From Xenophilus aerolatus (lineage in GTDB: Bacteria; Pseudomonadota; Gammaproteobacteria; Burkholderiales; Burkholderiaceae_C): 41,838 nucleotides of DNA. The notes beneath the pieces were generated by a model. The model was not told the origin of the DNA and did no database searches. It was given only the letters and a program-made list of their open reading frames with translations. Location: contig QAIB01000020.1 in NCBI GenBank assembly GCA_030418545.1, positions 1 through 41,838 of the forward strand, written 5' to 3'. Below, piece after piece: positions 10,668-19,052 of this stretch. Both the position numbers and the translations under genes were made by a program. The stretch's first letter is position 1. Each line of letters starts with the position of its first letter.

Positions 10668-11569
10668 TTCGCTTCCTCCGTTGCCCAACACACCAATCTC
10701 AGGGCCGCGAGCGGGACCGCGCTGCGCGTGCCGTCGCCAAAACGCACTTCGGCAAGGTCGCTGTCCTGCGCTTTCATGCGCAGCGAGCCGCGCTTGCCCT
10801 CATGCTCGACTACGAGAACCGTCCGACCGCCACTGCGAACGGGCACTGAGGTAGCGCCAGCGTCAGTGGGCGCCACAGGGGCCCTACCTCTTGCTTGCGA
10901 GATCAGGGCCTCCACATTCGCGCGATAGATCGGATCGCCGCGTCCCAGCAATTCGCGCACAACAGCCGGCTCCTGGCGGCCCACGGATACGAGTCGATAG
11001 AGCGTCCGCACATCCTCGCTGACCCGCCCATCCCTGACCGCTTCGAGAAGTTCGGACGAAGCCTCGTTGAGCGCCGCAGCCTCGGTGATGAACGACCGCG
11101 GCTTAGCAAGGCGTCGCGCAATCTCGGAACGACTGATGCCCTCACGCTCGCGCTCAGCAATGAACAGCGCAAGGTCCAGCGCGGACATGTCCTCGCGGTG
11201 GAGGTTTTCCGCCGCCTGCGCGAATGGATCCATTCGGTCGTCGAGAAACGCGGGCACCGTGGTCAAAGCGGCCTGCCGCGCAGCTCGAACGCGCCGTTCG
11301 CCACGATTCACGATGTAGCGCTCTCCGCGCTCAGGATGGCGTCTCAACGAGACAGGTTCCAGCACGCCATGCTGCCGGATCGACTCGCTCAGCTCGTCCA
11401 ACGACTCACGCTTGAAGCTGCGGCGCGGCTGCGCCGGGTCGAAGTCGATCACGGAGAGGTCGACATGCACGGCGGCGGACGGATCCGAGACGCCCGCTCC
11501 GGCTGCCAGGAAGTCTGATGGCCTGAACTGCGCCAGGCCGCTGAGGTCGAGTGCGTCCAGATCGTTCAT
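10664..11569 (-). CDS. parB: ParB/KorB-type partition and repressor protein
   Basis: The 301-aa protein has the ParB N-terminal nuclease-like domain (LSVIDFDPAQPRRSF at about 38-52, then HGVLEPVSLRRHPE and YIVNRGERRVRAA), the HTH (ISRSEIARRLAKPRSFITEAAAL, about 145-167) and a C-terminal segment of about 55 residues (TVLVVEHEGKRGSLRMKAQDSDLAEVRFGDGTRSAVPLAALRLV) that resembles the SH3-like domain of KorB. KorB proteins both segregate plasmids with an IncC/ParA ATPase and act as a global repressor. The start overlaps the parA stop. Its ParA partner is interrupted, so the repressor role may be the one preserved. Confidence 0.85.
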   Translation of the reverse strand: MNDLDALDLSGLAQFRPSDFLAAGAGVSDPSAAVHVDLSVIDFDPAQPRRSFKRESLDELSESIRQHGVLEPVSLRRHPERGERYIVNRGERRVRAARQAALTTVPAFLDDRMDPFAQAAENLHREDMSALDLALFIAEREREGISRSEIARRLAKPRSFITEAAALNEASSELLEAVRDGRVSEDVRTLYRLVSVGRQEPAVVRELLGRGDPIYRANVEALISQARGRAPVAPTDAGATSVPVRSGGRTVLVVEHEGKRGSLRMKAQDSDLAEVRFGDGTRSAVPLAALRLVCWATEEAK

Positions 11570-12366
11570 ACGGAAACTCCTTCCGCAATCGCGACCGGCT
11601 GCAGCTGGATGCGTTGCTGAAGCGCCGCAAATGCCTCCTTGACCTCTAGACTGGCTTTACGCGCGGAGCTCTTGCTCAACTCCCACACGGCCTTCCCCTC
11701 CGCCAACGCTTCCGGGATCGCCGAGCGCGTTGAGATGCGCGCGGGAATCACGAAATCACGGTAGCTGGCCGCCAACTGCTGCACGGCGGATTTCTGGCGC
11801 GCCGAGTGCGCGTTGAAACGGTTCAGGACGATCCCTGCTAGCTCCAGCCGCGGGTTGTAGCGTTGACGGACCCCAAAGACCGTCTTGAGCATGTCGGTCA
11901 CGCCGTCGATGCTGTACTCCTCCAGCTCGATCGGGCACACCACGCGGGTCGCAGCAATCAGGGCGGCACTCATGCGAAGGCCCAGCGCTGGGGGCGTATC
12001 GATGACGACCGTGTCGAACCGCGCCTCGAGTGCGCGCACCGCGCTCCGAAACGTAGGAATCACCACGTCCGGCCTGGCCAGTTCGACGTCCGCCAGCTGC
12101 TTGGACGCAGTGATCAGAGCGATCTGCCGCACGCGGTGGTCGCCGGGCCCGATCTTGCTCGCATCGGTCCCTGGGGCAAAGAGACTCGCTGCCTGCACGC
12201 TGACATCAGAGGCGCGCAACGTCTTTGATGCGTTGCCTTGGGTGTCGAGATCGATGAATCACACGGACTGCCGATGCACATCGGCAAGCCACATGGCATA
12301 GAGGAGCGACAGCGTCGACTTGCCGACACCGCCTTTCTGGTTGCCAAAGACAACGACGTTGCTCAT
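11566..12366 (-). pseudogene. parA: ParA/IncC-type partition ATPase, interrupted by an in-frame TGA
   Basis: The start at 12366 has GGAGG six bases upstream. Residues 1-35 carry the deviant Walker A (FGNQKGGVGKSTLSLLYA). Codon 36 is TGA (12261-12259), and the same frame continues directly with FIDLDTQGNASKTLR (Walker A' region), VIDTPPALGLRMSAAL (Walker B) and a full C-terminus to 11566. Without the stop it would be a 266-residue ParA of normal length. A reinitiation at M50 (12219) would lack the ATP-binding loop. One base change would restore the frame, so a recent mutation, a sequencing error or a readthrough are all possible. Confidence 0.85.
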
Positions 12367-12639
12367 ACGAGACCTCCATGAACTGACAGCCCGGCGCACA
12401 CGACTGCTTGCATCGACCTTCTTCGCTACAAGACGTAAAGGCCTTTGCTGGTTGCTCAGAAGTGCGATTTCCACGCCGCTAAACCAATAGGTTTCGAATC
12501 ACGCGTCGAATCACACACACCGACGTTCAGCGTAGCTTCGATGGGAATGTGTGTCTAGTATGTGCTATAGAACGTCTATAGCAATGAGTACGTTTCGCTT
12601 CATTGACGCAGTGGATCGTCCTAGCCGACATTTCGCGGC
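12367..12639. promoter_or_regulatory. Divergent control region between the par/kor operon and the transfer operon
   Basis: This segment holds the promoters for parA (minus) and the transfer genes (plus). Visible elements are a tandem 9-mer TCGAATCAC at 12494-12502 and 12506-12514, and a palindrome with arms TGCTATAG (12563-12570) and CTATAGCA (12576-12583) around AACGT. The A/T-rich palindrome is placed where a plus-strand promoter would be expected. It does not match the RP4 KorA or KorB operators, so if the KorA/KorB-like proteins bind here their specificity differs. Confidence 0.6.
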
Positions 12640-13227
12640 ATGCGATGTGAACCAAGCGTGATCAGAGCCGGGGCGTCAGGGTGGCGATGTGCGTTCGCCG
12701 TCCTTGCTGCAGTGGTTGGGCTCTCGACAAGTTTCGCTTCGGTTGCGGGTCCTGCAAACACAACCACGCAACGCGTCGTTCCCGTTGCGGAGCAGCGTGT
12801 GCGGGATAGCGATCGCGTCGAGGTCCTGCGCCAGGAGTTGAAGAAGTCGGAAGACCTGCTGGCATCGTCGGCTCGCCGCAAAGCCGAACGCCTGGCCGCG
12901 TCCGACGCAAAAGGGGCAGCCGAGGCCGAGGATCAACACAGCCGAACGCTCAACGATGTCGCGGCCCTGAAGCGAGAACTGGGCGCAGCTGCGAACCGAG
13001 CCGGTCCGACCGACGCCGAAGCATCGCCGGCCAGAGCGCCCAAGGCGAGCGCTCGCGCGGCCGCGCCGGCCGCCATGAAGGCGCCCTCCCTTCCTTCGGC
13101 CCCATGGTGGGACGTGTACGGACGCGAGCGCGCTCCGACAGCGCCCGCATCCAATCCCACACCTATTTCCCAGGCGCCCGCATCGAGCGCAGCGCCCATA
13201 CCCGTTTCAGGCCGTCGACTGGAGTAG
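12640..13227 (+). CDS. Exported coiled-coil, Ala/Pro-rich protein at the head of the transfer operon
   Basis: The 195-aa product has an N-terminal signal sequence (hydrophobic CAFAVLAAVVGLSTSFASVAG at about 17-37), a charged coiled-coil stretch (VEVLRQELKKSEDLLASSARRKAERLAASDAKGAAEAEDQHSRTLNDVAALKREL, about 60-114) and a low-complexity Ala/Pro tail containing PWWDVYGRERAP. It occupies the place where virB1 often lies, but has no lysozyme-like domain. A GTG at 12658 would give a cleaner signal peptide. A periplasmic role in the secretion apparatus is inferred from position only. Confidence 0.6.
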   Translation: MRCEPSVIRAGASGWRCAFAVLAAVVGLSTSFASVAGPANTTTQRVVPVAEQRVRDSDRVEVLRQELKKSEDLLASSARRKAERLAASDAKGAAEAEDQHSRTLNDVAALKRELGAAANRAGPTDAEASPARAPKASARAAAPAAMKAPSLPSAPWWDVYGRERAPTAPASNPTPISQAPASSAAPIPVSGRRLE

Positions 13228-13301
13228 TGCCATGCAAGTAATGAAAGAACAGTTCACCTTGGTTCACAATTCAGGGAGCACTCACTCACACGCGCCCCGC
13301 C

Positions 13302-13658
13302 ATGGCCTCGACGGCACGGCCCAAGACCAAAACCAAGACAACAGCGAAGAGCGCCGCCACCCCTGCCCAGGCGGAGGCGACGGAAGCCTCGAGCGCACGG
13401 CCCACCGCGGGTGGCACAGTGACCCAGCTGGAGTTCGTCCAGCTACTGCACAAGGGGTCGGTCATCGAGGTGGTGATCGCCGAGGTGGCGCAGGCCGTCT
13501 ACCAGTTGCAACTCGTGGTGGCCTGGCACTATGGGCGGCGAACGCTCATGACCTCCACGCGCCAACCTCGGGACTTCCGGAGCCTGGACACGCTCAGACG
13601 GCACCTCAAGACGCTTGGCGTGGGCAAAACCATCGTGCGGCTCGAGCTTCTGCCTTAG
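13302..13658 (+). CDS. ParC-like partition-associated small protein (tentative)
   Basis: The 118-aa product has a Lys/Ala/Thr-rich N-terminus (about 1-37) followed by a compact domain, VTQLEFVQLLHKGSVIEVVIAEV...LQLVVAWHYGRRTLMTSTRQPRDFRSLDTLRRHLKTLGVGKTIVRLEL. The last part resembles small plasmid proteins annotated as ParC family partition-associated, which share a strand-rich core and an SLD...L helix. I could not verify this. The ATG at 13302 has no good ribosome binding site. It lies directly before virB2. Confidence 0.5.
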   Translation: MASTARPKTKTKTTAKSAATPAQAEATEASSARPTAGGTVTQLEFVQLLHKGSVIEVVIAEVAQAVYQLQLVVAWHYGRRTLMTSTRQPRDFRSLDTLRRHLKTLGVGKTIVRLELLP

Positions 13659-13693
13659 AGCTTCCCAGCGCATCCCAGGCAGAGGCTTGGATC

Positions 13694-13969
13694 CTGCGCG
13701 TTTCACTGCTGGCGCTCGCCGCCCTTTTCGCCCTCGCGCCTGAGCTCGCGCTTGCCGGAAGCCCGTTCGCGACGGGCGCCCAGGCGACGCAGCAGCAGCT
13801 CACTTCCATCCTGACCCCCATCGCCGCGGTCGCCGTCATGGTGTCCGGCGCCATGGCCTGGTTCGGCCGCCTGAGCTGGTGGTGGATGGTGGCCGTCGTC
13901 ATCGGCACTGTGCTGGTCTTCGGCGGTCCGCAGATCGTCTCGTGGATCCGCGGTCTCTTCGGCGTCTGA
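13694..13969 (+). CDS. virB2: VirB2-type major pilin (start uncertain)
   Basis: The frame encodes a typical VirB2 prepilin: a signal-like segment (VSLLALAALFALAPELALA), then a short mature peptide with two membrane helices (LTSILTPIAAVAVMVSGAMAWFG and WWWMVAVVIGTVLVFGG) separated by a short polar loop, ending in IRGLFGV. No ATG, GTG or TTG lies in frame between the end of the preceding gene (13658) and the hydrophobic segment. I provisionally use CTG 13694, preceded by a purine-rich GGCAGAGG. An upstream in-frame ATG at 13232 would add 154 residues that look like a shadow of the preceding gene. Confidence 0.75.
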   Translation: MRVSLLALAALFALAPELALAGSPFATGAQATQQQLTSILTPIAAVAVMVSGAMAWFGRLSWWWMVAVVIGTVLVFGGPQIVSWIRGLFGV

Positions 13970-13979
13970 GGGCGAGGAA

Positions 13980-14345
13980 ATGAGCCGCAACCAGGGCATC
14001 GTCGCCGACACGCTCTTCGTCGGCATGACGCGTCCCTCGATGATCTGGGGCGTCACCTACTCCGCCATGATGTTCAACATCATCCTCACGACCGAGTCCT
14101 TCATCGTGACGAAGAACCTCGTGTGGCTGCTCGCCTTCCTGCCGATCCACGGTGTGCTCTACCTGGTCTGCCTCTACGAGCCCCGATTCTTCGACCTGCT
14201 GCAGCTCTGGGGCCGCACGCGCCTCCCGGCCATGATCAACGGGAACCTCCGGTTCTGGAAGGCCAACTCGTACAGCCCGCTGGCCATCGACCTGCCCGGT
14301 TTCACGGGACGGCGACGGGCCAGGGCGCTGCCCTCGGTGATCTGA
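13980..14345 (+). CDS. virB3: VirB3-type inner membrane protein
   Basis: The 121-aa protein begins VADTLFVGMTRPSMIWGVTYSAM, the conserved VirB3/TrbD start, followed by two adjacent membrane helices (about 22-60) and the LYEPRFFDLL segment common in VirB3. VirB3 associates with the VirB4 ATPase at the inner membrane. It follows virB2 by 10 bases and precedes virB4 by 7, consistent with the standard virB order. The C-terminal tail is longer than usual (GRRRARALPSVI). Confidence 0.85.
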   Translation: MSRNQGIVADTLFVGMTRPSMIWGVTYSAMMFNIILTTESFIVTKNLVWLLAFLPIHGVLYLVCLYEPRFFDLLQLWGRTRLPAMINGNLRFWKANSYSPLAIDLPGFTGRRRARALPSVI

Positions 14346-14352
14346 GCCGGCC

Positions 14353-16860
14353 ATGCAGTTCCTGTCCCGCTCCGATGCCACGCTGCGCCGCGAGGTGAGC
14401 GCGGCCGCCATGATCCCCTTGGTCGCGCATGTCGACGAACACGTGGCGCGCACCCGGGCTGGCGACTACGTCCAGACGCTGCGTCTGTCAGGCGCCAGCT
14501 TCGAGAGCGCGGATGACGACGACATCAACAGCTGGCACGAGCGCCTCAACGTCTCCTACCGGAACATCAGCTCGCCCAACATCGCGATCTGGACTCACAT
14601 CGTGCGGCGCCGGGAGACGGGCTATCCGGCCGGGCGCACGGTGCCGGGCTTCGCCGACGAGGTCGAGCGCCGCTACCGCCAGAAGATGGCCGGCGAGCGG
14701 CTGATGGTCAACGAGCTCTACCTGTCGGTCGTCTACCGCCCGCAACCGACCAAGCTGGGCAACGCCGCGCTGCGGATCCTCAAACGGACGGACGCCGAGG
14801 GTGCCAGAACGGAGCTACGCGACTCCCTCGACGCCTGCACCAAGCTGCGTCAGGAACTGATGGCATCCCTGGAGCGGTATGACCCCGAACCGCTGGGTGT
14901 CTACCGAATCGACGGCGTCGATGTGCTGTTCTCGTCGCTGGCCGAGTTCCATGGCTTGCTGATCAACGGCGAATGGCAGCGTATGCCCATGCCGCGCTCG
15001 CCGCTCAATGAGGTCCTGGCCACGAGCCGCCCATTCTTCGGCAACGAGGCCATGGAGTACCGCACGGGCACGCAGACCCGGATCGGCGCCTTCCTAGGGA
15101 TCAAGGAGTACCCGACGCCGACGGCGCCGGGCATGTTCGGCGCCCTCCTGACAGCCCCCTTCCCTTTTGTGCTGACGCAGAGCTTCACCTTTCTGGCCAA
15201 AGGCACGGCCACCGACATGATGAGCCGCCAGCACAACCGGATGGCCTCGTCTGGCGACCTCGCCGTCTCCCAGGCCGAAGAGCTTCGGGACGCCCTGGAC
15301 GACCTCATGAGCAACCGGTTCGTCGTCGGCGACCACCACTTCACCCTCCACGTCCTGGCGGACACCTTCGACGGCGTGAGTGAGGCCGAAGGCCGTCCCC
15401 GTCTCAAGCAACTCAACGACAACGTGGCGCGGGCGCGCTACCTCCTCGGCGACACCGGCATGGTCGTCGCCCGGGAGGACTTGGCCATGGAGGCAGCCTT
15501 CTGGGCCCAGCTGCCCGGCAACTTTGGCTACCGCACGCGCAAATCGCCGATCACCAGCCGGAACTTCGCGGCGATGTCCCCGTTCCACAACTTCCCGACC
15601 GGCCGCGCGACCGGCAATTACTGGGGCGACGCCCTGGCGATGTTCATGACGCGCGCCGGCTCGCCCTACTACTTCTCTCTCCATGCCAGCGATCCGCGCA
15701 GCGCCGACGGCGGCAGCCGGCGGGACGTCGGCCATGTCACAGGGGTTGGACCAGTCGGCACCGGCAAGACGACCTTCCTCGGCTTCTGTCTGATCGCGAT
15801 CTGCAACCGGCTGGACGCCACCCAGGTGATCTTCGACAAGGACGAGGGCCTGCACATCCTCGTTCGCGCGCTGGGCGGCCAATATCTGCCGCTGAAGAAC
15901 GGCGCGCCGACTCGCTGCAACCCGCTCCAACTCGATGCCGGCGTTCCAGACAACGTCGAGTTCATGCGGCACTGGCTCCGGCGTCTCGTTCTGCGCTCTG
16001 CCGATGAGACCCTGTCGGTGCGGCAGGAGGAAGACCTCGACCAGGCGCTGCGCGGCACGCTCAAGCTCGATCCGCCCTTCCGTCGCCTGTCGCGACTCAT
16101 TTCCTTCCTGGACATCACCGATCCAGAAGGCATGTATGCCCGGTTGCGCAAGTGGTGCGCGTGCGAGGGCGGCGACTACGCCTGGGTGTTCGACAACGAC
16201 CAGGACGAGATCGCGCCGCTGCTGGCTCGTCACAGCCTCGTCGGCTTCGACGTGACGGACTTCCTGGACAACGACGTCGTGCGGGCGCCGCTGACCATGT
16301 ACCTCTTCCACCTCGTGAACCGGATGGTGGATGGCCGTCCTCTGGTGTGCTGGATGGACGAATTCGCCAAGCTGCTGAGCGACCCGGCCTTCGCACGATT
16401 CGCCAAGAACGGGCTGGAGACCTGGCGCAAGAAGAACGCCAACCTCGCGACCTTCACCCAGAGCACGAGCCACGTCCTGGATTCGTCGATTGCCCGCGCC
16501 ATCATCGAGCAGACCCCGACCAAGATCTTGTTCCCCAACCCGGATGCTGACTATCGCGAGTACACAGAGGGGTTCAACCTCACGGACCGCGAGTTCGCCC
16601 TCATCAAGCAGGAGCTCGAGCCCGGCTCCCGCCAGTGCCTGATCAAGCAGAACCACGTGAGCGTGGTGGCGAAGCTCGATCTCAAGGGTTTCGAGGACGC
16701 CCTGCACGTGATCTCTGGCCGCACCAGCAACGTGCGGCTCATGCGCGACTTGATGGCTGAGCACGGCCCGGACCCTGACCAATGGCTCGAGCCGTTCCGG
16801 CATGCACTTTCCGGGCGAGCCCTTCGTCCCCTACCAACCCAAGAGGCGATCCATGCGTAA
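14353..16860 (+). CDS. virB4: VirB4-type secretion ATPase
   Basis: The 835-aa protein is a full-length VirB4/TrbE ATPase that energises pilus assembly and substrate transfer. Walker A is GPVGTGKTT (466-474), Walker B lies in LVCWMDEFAKLL (about 670), and the motif FTQSTSHVL follows. The N-terminal domain includes the usual YVQTLRLSGASFES segment. Its last codons overlap the virB5 start by eight bases. Confidence 0.95.
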   Translation: MQFLSRSDATLRREVSAAAMIPLVAHVDEHVARTRAGDYVQTLRLSGASFESADDDDINSWHERLNVSYRNISSPNIAIWTHIVRRRETGYPAGRTVPGFADEVERRYRQKMAGERLMVNELYLSVVYRPQPTKLGNAALRILKRTDAEGARTELRDSLDACTKLRQELMASLERYDPEPLGVYRIDGVDVLFSSLAEFHGLLINGEWQRMPMPRSPLNEVLATSRPFFGNEAMEYRTGTQTRIGAFLGIKEYPTPTAPGMFGALLTAPFPFVLTQSFTFLAKGTATDMMSRQHNRMASSGDLAVSQAEELRDALDDLMSNRFVVGDHHFTLHVLADTFDGVSEAEGRPRLKQLNDNVARARYLLGDTGMVVAREDLAMEAAFWAQLPGNFGYRTRKSPITSRNFAAMSPFHNFPTGRATGNYWGDALAMFMTRAGSPYYFSLHASDPRSADGGSRRDVGHVTGVGPVGTGKTTFLGFCLIAICNRLDATQVIFDKDEGLHILVRALGGQYLPLKNGAPTRCNPLQLDAGVPDNVEFMRHWLRRLVLRSADETLSVRQEEDLDQALRGTLKLDPPFRRLSRLISFLDITDPEGMYARLRKWCACEGGDYAWVFDNDQDEIAPLLARHSLVGFDVTDFLDNDVVRAPLTMYLFHLVNRMVDGRPLVCWMDEFAKLLSDPAFARFAKNGLETWRKKNANLATFTQSTSHVLDSSIARAIIEQTPTKILFPNPDADYREYTEGFNLTDREFALIKQELEPGSRQCLIKQNHVSVVAKLDLKGFEDALHVISGRTSNVRLMRDLMAEHGPDPDQWLEPFRHALSGRALRPLPTQEAIHA

Positions 16861-17587
16861 GCAACTTCTTGCCATCTTCCTGGCCGCATCTGCGTTCCTC
16901 GCCCCAATGCAGGCCAGAGCAGGCATCCCGGTGATCGACGTCACGGCCGTCGCCAACCTGATCCAGCAGGTCATGTACTGGCAGCAGCAGATCTCGGCAA
17001 TGCAGAAGCAGTTCGACCAGCTCAAGGCCTCGAAAGAGCAGCTGCAGCAGACCTACAGCTCCATGACGGGCACACGAGGAATGGACCAGTTGCTCCCGAT
17101 GTCCAACATGGACCGCAACTACCTGCCGCAGAGCTACGACGACCTGATGCGCGTCACCAACGGCTCTTCGCAGGGCTATGGGGGCCTGTCCGGTCAGGTC
17201 CAGTCGGTCATGGATGCCAACAAGATCCTCTCGACCACACAGATGGATGCGTTGAGCCCGGACATGCGCCAGATGGTCGACAAGGGCAGGCAGGCCTCGG
17301 CAATGCTCAACGGGCTGACGCGCAACGCATATCAGAACACCAGCAGCCGCTTCGCCGCCCTCCAGCAATTGATCGGCGCCATCGGCCGCACCAACGACCC
17401 CAAGGCGATTCAGGAACTGCAGGCGCGCATTCAGGCCGAGCAGAACATGCTCACGAACGAGCAAACCAAGCTGCAGAGCCTGTATCAGATCGCACAGGCA
17501 GAAGACGCTGCCCAGCAGCAACGTGCTCGCGAGCAGGTCATCTCAGGCCATGGCGGCTTCTCCGACCGGTTCGTCCCGAGCCCCTGA
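16853..17587 (+). CDS. virB5: VirB5-type minor pilin
   Basis: The ATG at 16853 lies inside the end of virB4 with AAGAGGCGA upstream. The 244-aa product has a signal peptide (LLAIFLAASAFLAPMQARA, about 5-23) and the helical IPVIDVTAVANLIQQVMYWQQQISAMQKQFDQLK start characteristic of VirB5/TrbJ proteins, which sit at the pilus tip and contact recipients. The C-terminus ends in GHGGFSDRFVPSP after a Gln-rich helix. This ending recurs in two small membrane proteins of the element (17592-17813 and 32900-33109). Confidence 0.85.
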   Translation: MRKQLLAIFLAASAFLAPMQARAGIPVIDVTAVANLIQQVMYWQQQISAMQKQFDQLKASKEQLQQTYSSMTGTRGMDQLLPMSNMDRNYLPQSYDDLMRVTNGSSQGYGGLSGQVQSVMDANKILSTTQMDALSPDMRQMVDKGRQASAMLNGLTRNAYQNTSSRFAALQQLIGAIGRTNDPKAIQELQARIQAEQNMLTNEQTKLQSLYQIAQAEDAAQQQRAREQVISGHGGFSDRFVPSP

Positions 17588-17591
17588 CCCA

Positions 17592-17813
17592 ATGTCCAAG
17601 TCCGTTCTCATCATCGTCATCGCCGTGATCGCCGCTGCTGCGGGCGGAGGTGCCTACCACGTGCTGACGCAGCAGCAGCCCGCCGCCGTAGCACCGCCGA
17701 TCACCCCACCGCACGAGCTGCCGAACACTGCGTCACCGCAGAAGCCGGCCCCGGACCATGGCAGCTTCCAAAATCGCTTTCAACCCTCGATGCCACCGGC
17801 TGAGGGCAAGTAG
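17592..17813 (+). CDS. Small membrane-anchored protein between virB5 and virB6
   Basis: The 73-aa protein has one N-terminal membrane helix (MSKSVLIIVIAVIAAAAGGGAYHVL), a Pro-rich linker and the C-terminal motif HGSFQNRFQPS (56-66). The location matches that of entry-exclusion or TrbK-like proteins in other virB operons, but there is no lipobox and no sequence similarity I recognise. The C-terminal motif is shared with VirB5 upstream and with the 69-aa protein at 32900-33109, which also starts MSK with a membrane helix. Confidence 0.65.
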   Translation: MSKSVLIIVIAVIAAAAGGGAYHVLTQQQPAAVAPPITPPHELPNTASPQKPAPDHGSFQNRFQPSMPPAEGK

Positions 17814-17833
17814 CGCAAGTCGGGATCCGCGAC

Positions 17834-18886
17834 ATGTTCTTCCAACAGTTCTGGACCTGGCTTACGTCCCAGCTCACGGACTACATCGCCTCCAAGTCCG
17901 CTGCGGTGGCTGGCGCGATCGAGCCTGCCGCAGTCACGCTCGCCACCATCTACGTGATGATGTGGGGCTACCTGAGCCTGACAGGTCGGATTCAAGAGCC
18001 GATCTGGGAGGGCGTGAAGCGCATCCTGTTCATTGCCATCGTCCTCGGGATCGGCATCCGGCTCTGGATGTTCAACGCGATCCTGGTCGACACCTTCTTC
18101 AAGGCTCCAGGCCAACTTGCAGCAGTGATCACTGGATCGCGCGATCCTGTGACAGTGATCGACACGATCTGGGACAAGGGCGGCAGTGTCGCCTCCAATC
18201 TCTGGAACAAAGGCGGCGTCTTGAACGGAGATTTCGGCTTCTACCTGGCCGGAGCGATCGTGTACCTCATCATGGGCGGAGTCTCCGTGTACGCCCTGTT
18301 TCTTCTGGCGCTCTCGAAGCTCGCCTTAGCTCTCATTCTGGCGATCGGACCAGTCTTCATCTGTCTCCTTCTTTTCGAGACCACCCGGCGATTCTTTGAA
18401 GCCTGGATTGCCCAGCTTGCCAACTACGCGCTCATTGCCGTACTGAGCACTTTGGTCGCCACGTTGATGCTCAAGGTTGTGTCCTCGTATGCCACGCAGA
18501 CAGCGGCCCGTGGTGCAGCCATCGTGACCGTGGATGCCCTGAACATGATCCTTTGCGCCGCCCTGGTGCTGCTCATCATGCGGCAAGTCATGCCGATCGC
18601 CTCCGGCTTGGCCAGTGGGATCGCTCTGAGTTCATTTGGTGTGGTAAGCGGCATGACTCAGTGGGCGTTGGGCGGCGCAAAGCGGTCGACCTACGAATTC
18701 AGCCGCGGTGTCATCGACGGCGCTCGTCGCGAACCAGGCAGCCGCTGGGATTCCTTCCGCCGCTTGGCCGGCAATCGACTCGGCACCGGCCTCTCGTCGG
18801 CCGCCCGGGCGGTCACGCCCAGCCGGCGTGGAGGAACCGTCATCCCTCGCGAGCAGGTGATGCCGAACCCCACGCACCGGCAGTGA
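17834..18886 (+). CDS. virB6: VirB6-type polytopic inner membrane channel protein
   Basis: The 350-aa protein has five or more membrane helices (about 35-55, 65-85, 140-165, 170-185, 200-225, 235-262) and family features such as the LALSKLALALILAIGPVFICLLLFETTRRFFEAWIAQLANYAL block, the VirB6/TrbL signature. VirB6 forms part of the translocation channel. The C-terminal 80 residues are basic and Arg/Ser-rich and would be cytoplasmic or periplasmic. Confidence 0.9.
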   Translation: MFFQQFWTWLTSQLTDYIASKSAAVAGAIEPAAVTLATIYVMMWGYLSLTGRIQEPIWEGVKRILFIAIVLGIGIRLWMFNAILVDTFFKAPGQLAAVITGSRDPVTVIDTIWDKGGSVASNLWNKGGVLNGDFGFYLAGAIVYLIMGGVSVYALFLLALSKLALALILAIGPVFICLLLFETTRRFFEAWIAQLANYALIAVLSTLVATLMLKVVSSYATQTAARGAAIVTVDALNMILCAALVLLIMRQVMPIASGLASGIALSSFGVVSGMTQWALGGAKRSTYEFSRGVIDGARREPGSRWDSFRRLAGNRLGTGLSSAARAVTPSRRGGTVIPREQVMPNPTHRQ

Positions 18887-18899
18887 GGCAGACAGACAC

Positions 18900-19052
18900 A
18901 TGAAGCTACTCCTGGCCTTTTCGTTTCTAGCGGTGCTGGCCGCCTGCGGCACCCGTCCTCCCCTTCCGACGGAATGCGAGGGCGACCTCAAGCCCATCAA
19001 CGCCCCCACCTCCCTTTCCGGAATGTCCAATGAAGCGCGATCCGGCACTTGA
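18900..19052 (+). CDS. virB7: VirB7-type outer membrane lipoprotein (50 aa)
   Basis: This short gene starts at ATG 18900, 13 bases after the virB6 stop, and overlaps the start of virB8 by 23 bases. The product begins MKLLLAFSFLAVLAAC, a signal peptide with a lipobox (L-A-A-C16). A second cysteine (C26) follows, as in VirB7 proteins that crosslink to VirB9. The position between virB6 and virB8 is exactly that of virB7. It is easy to miss because of its length. Confidence 0.8.
   Translation: MKLLLAFSFLAVLAACGTRPPLPTECEGDLKPINAPTSLSGMSNEARSGT

Noticed and set aside
12640-13227. VirB1 lytic transglycosylase
   Set aside because: The position fits, but the sequence is a signal peptide plus coiled coil and Pro/Ala tail with no catalytic lysozyme-like domain.
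13232-13693. Upstream extension of the pilin frame to ATG 13232
   Set aside because: The 154 extra residues overlap another gene in a different frame and look like a shadow; VirB2 precursors begin near their signal peptide.
15094-16803. Long minus-strand open frame opposite virB4
   Set aside because: Same effect of high-GC codon use; composition is unnatural and virB4 shows all its motifs.
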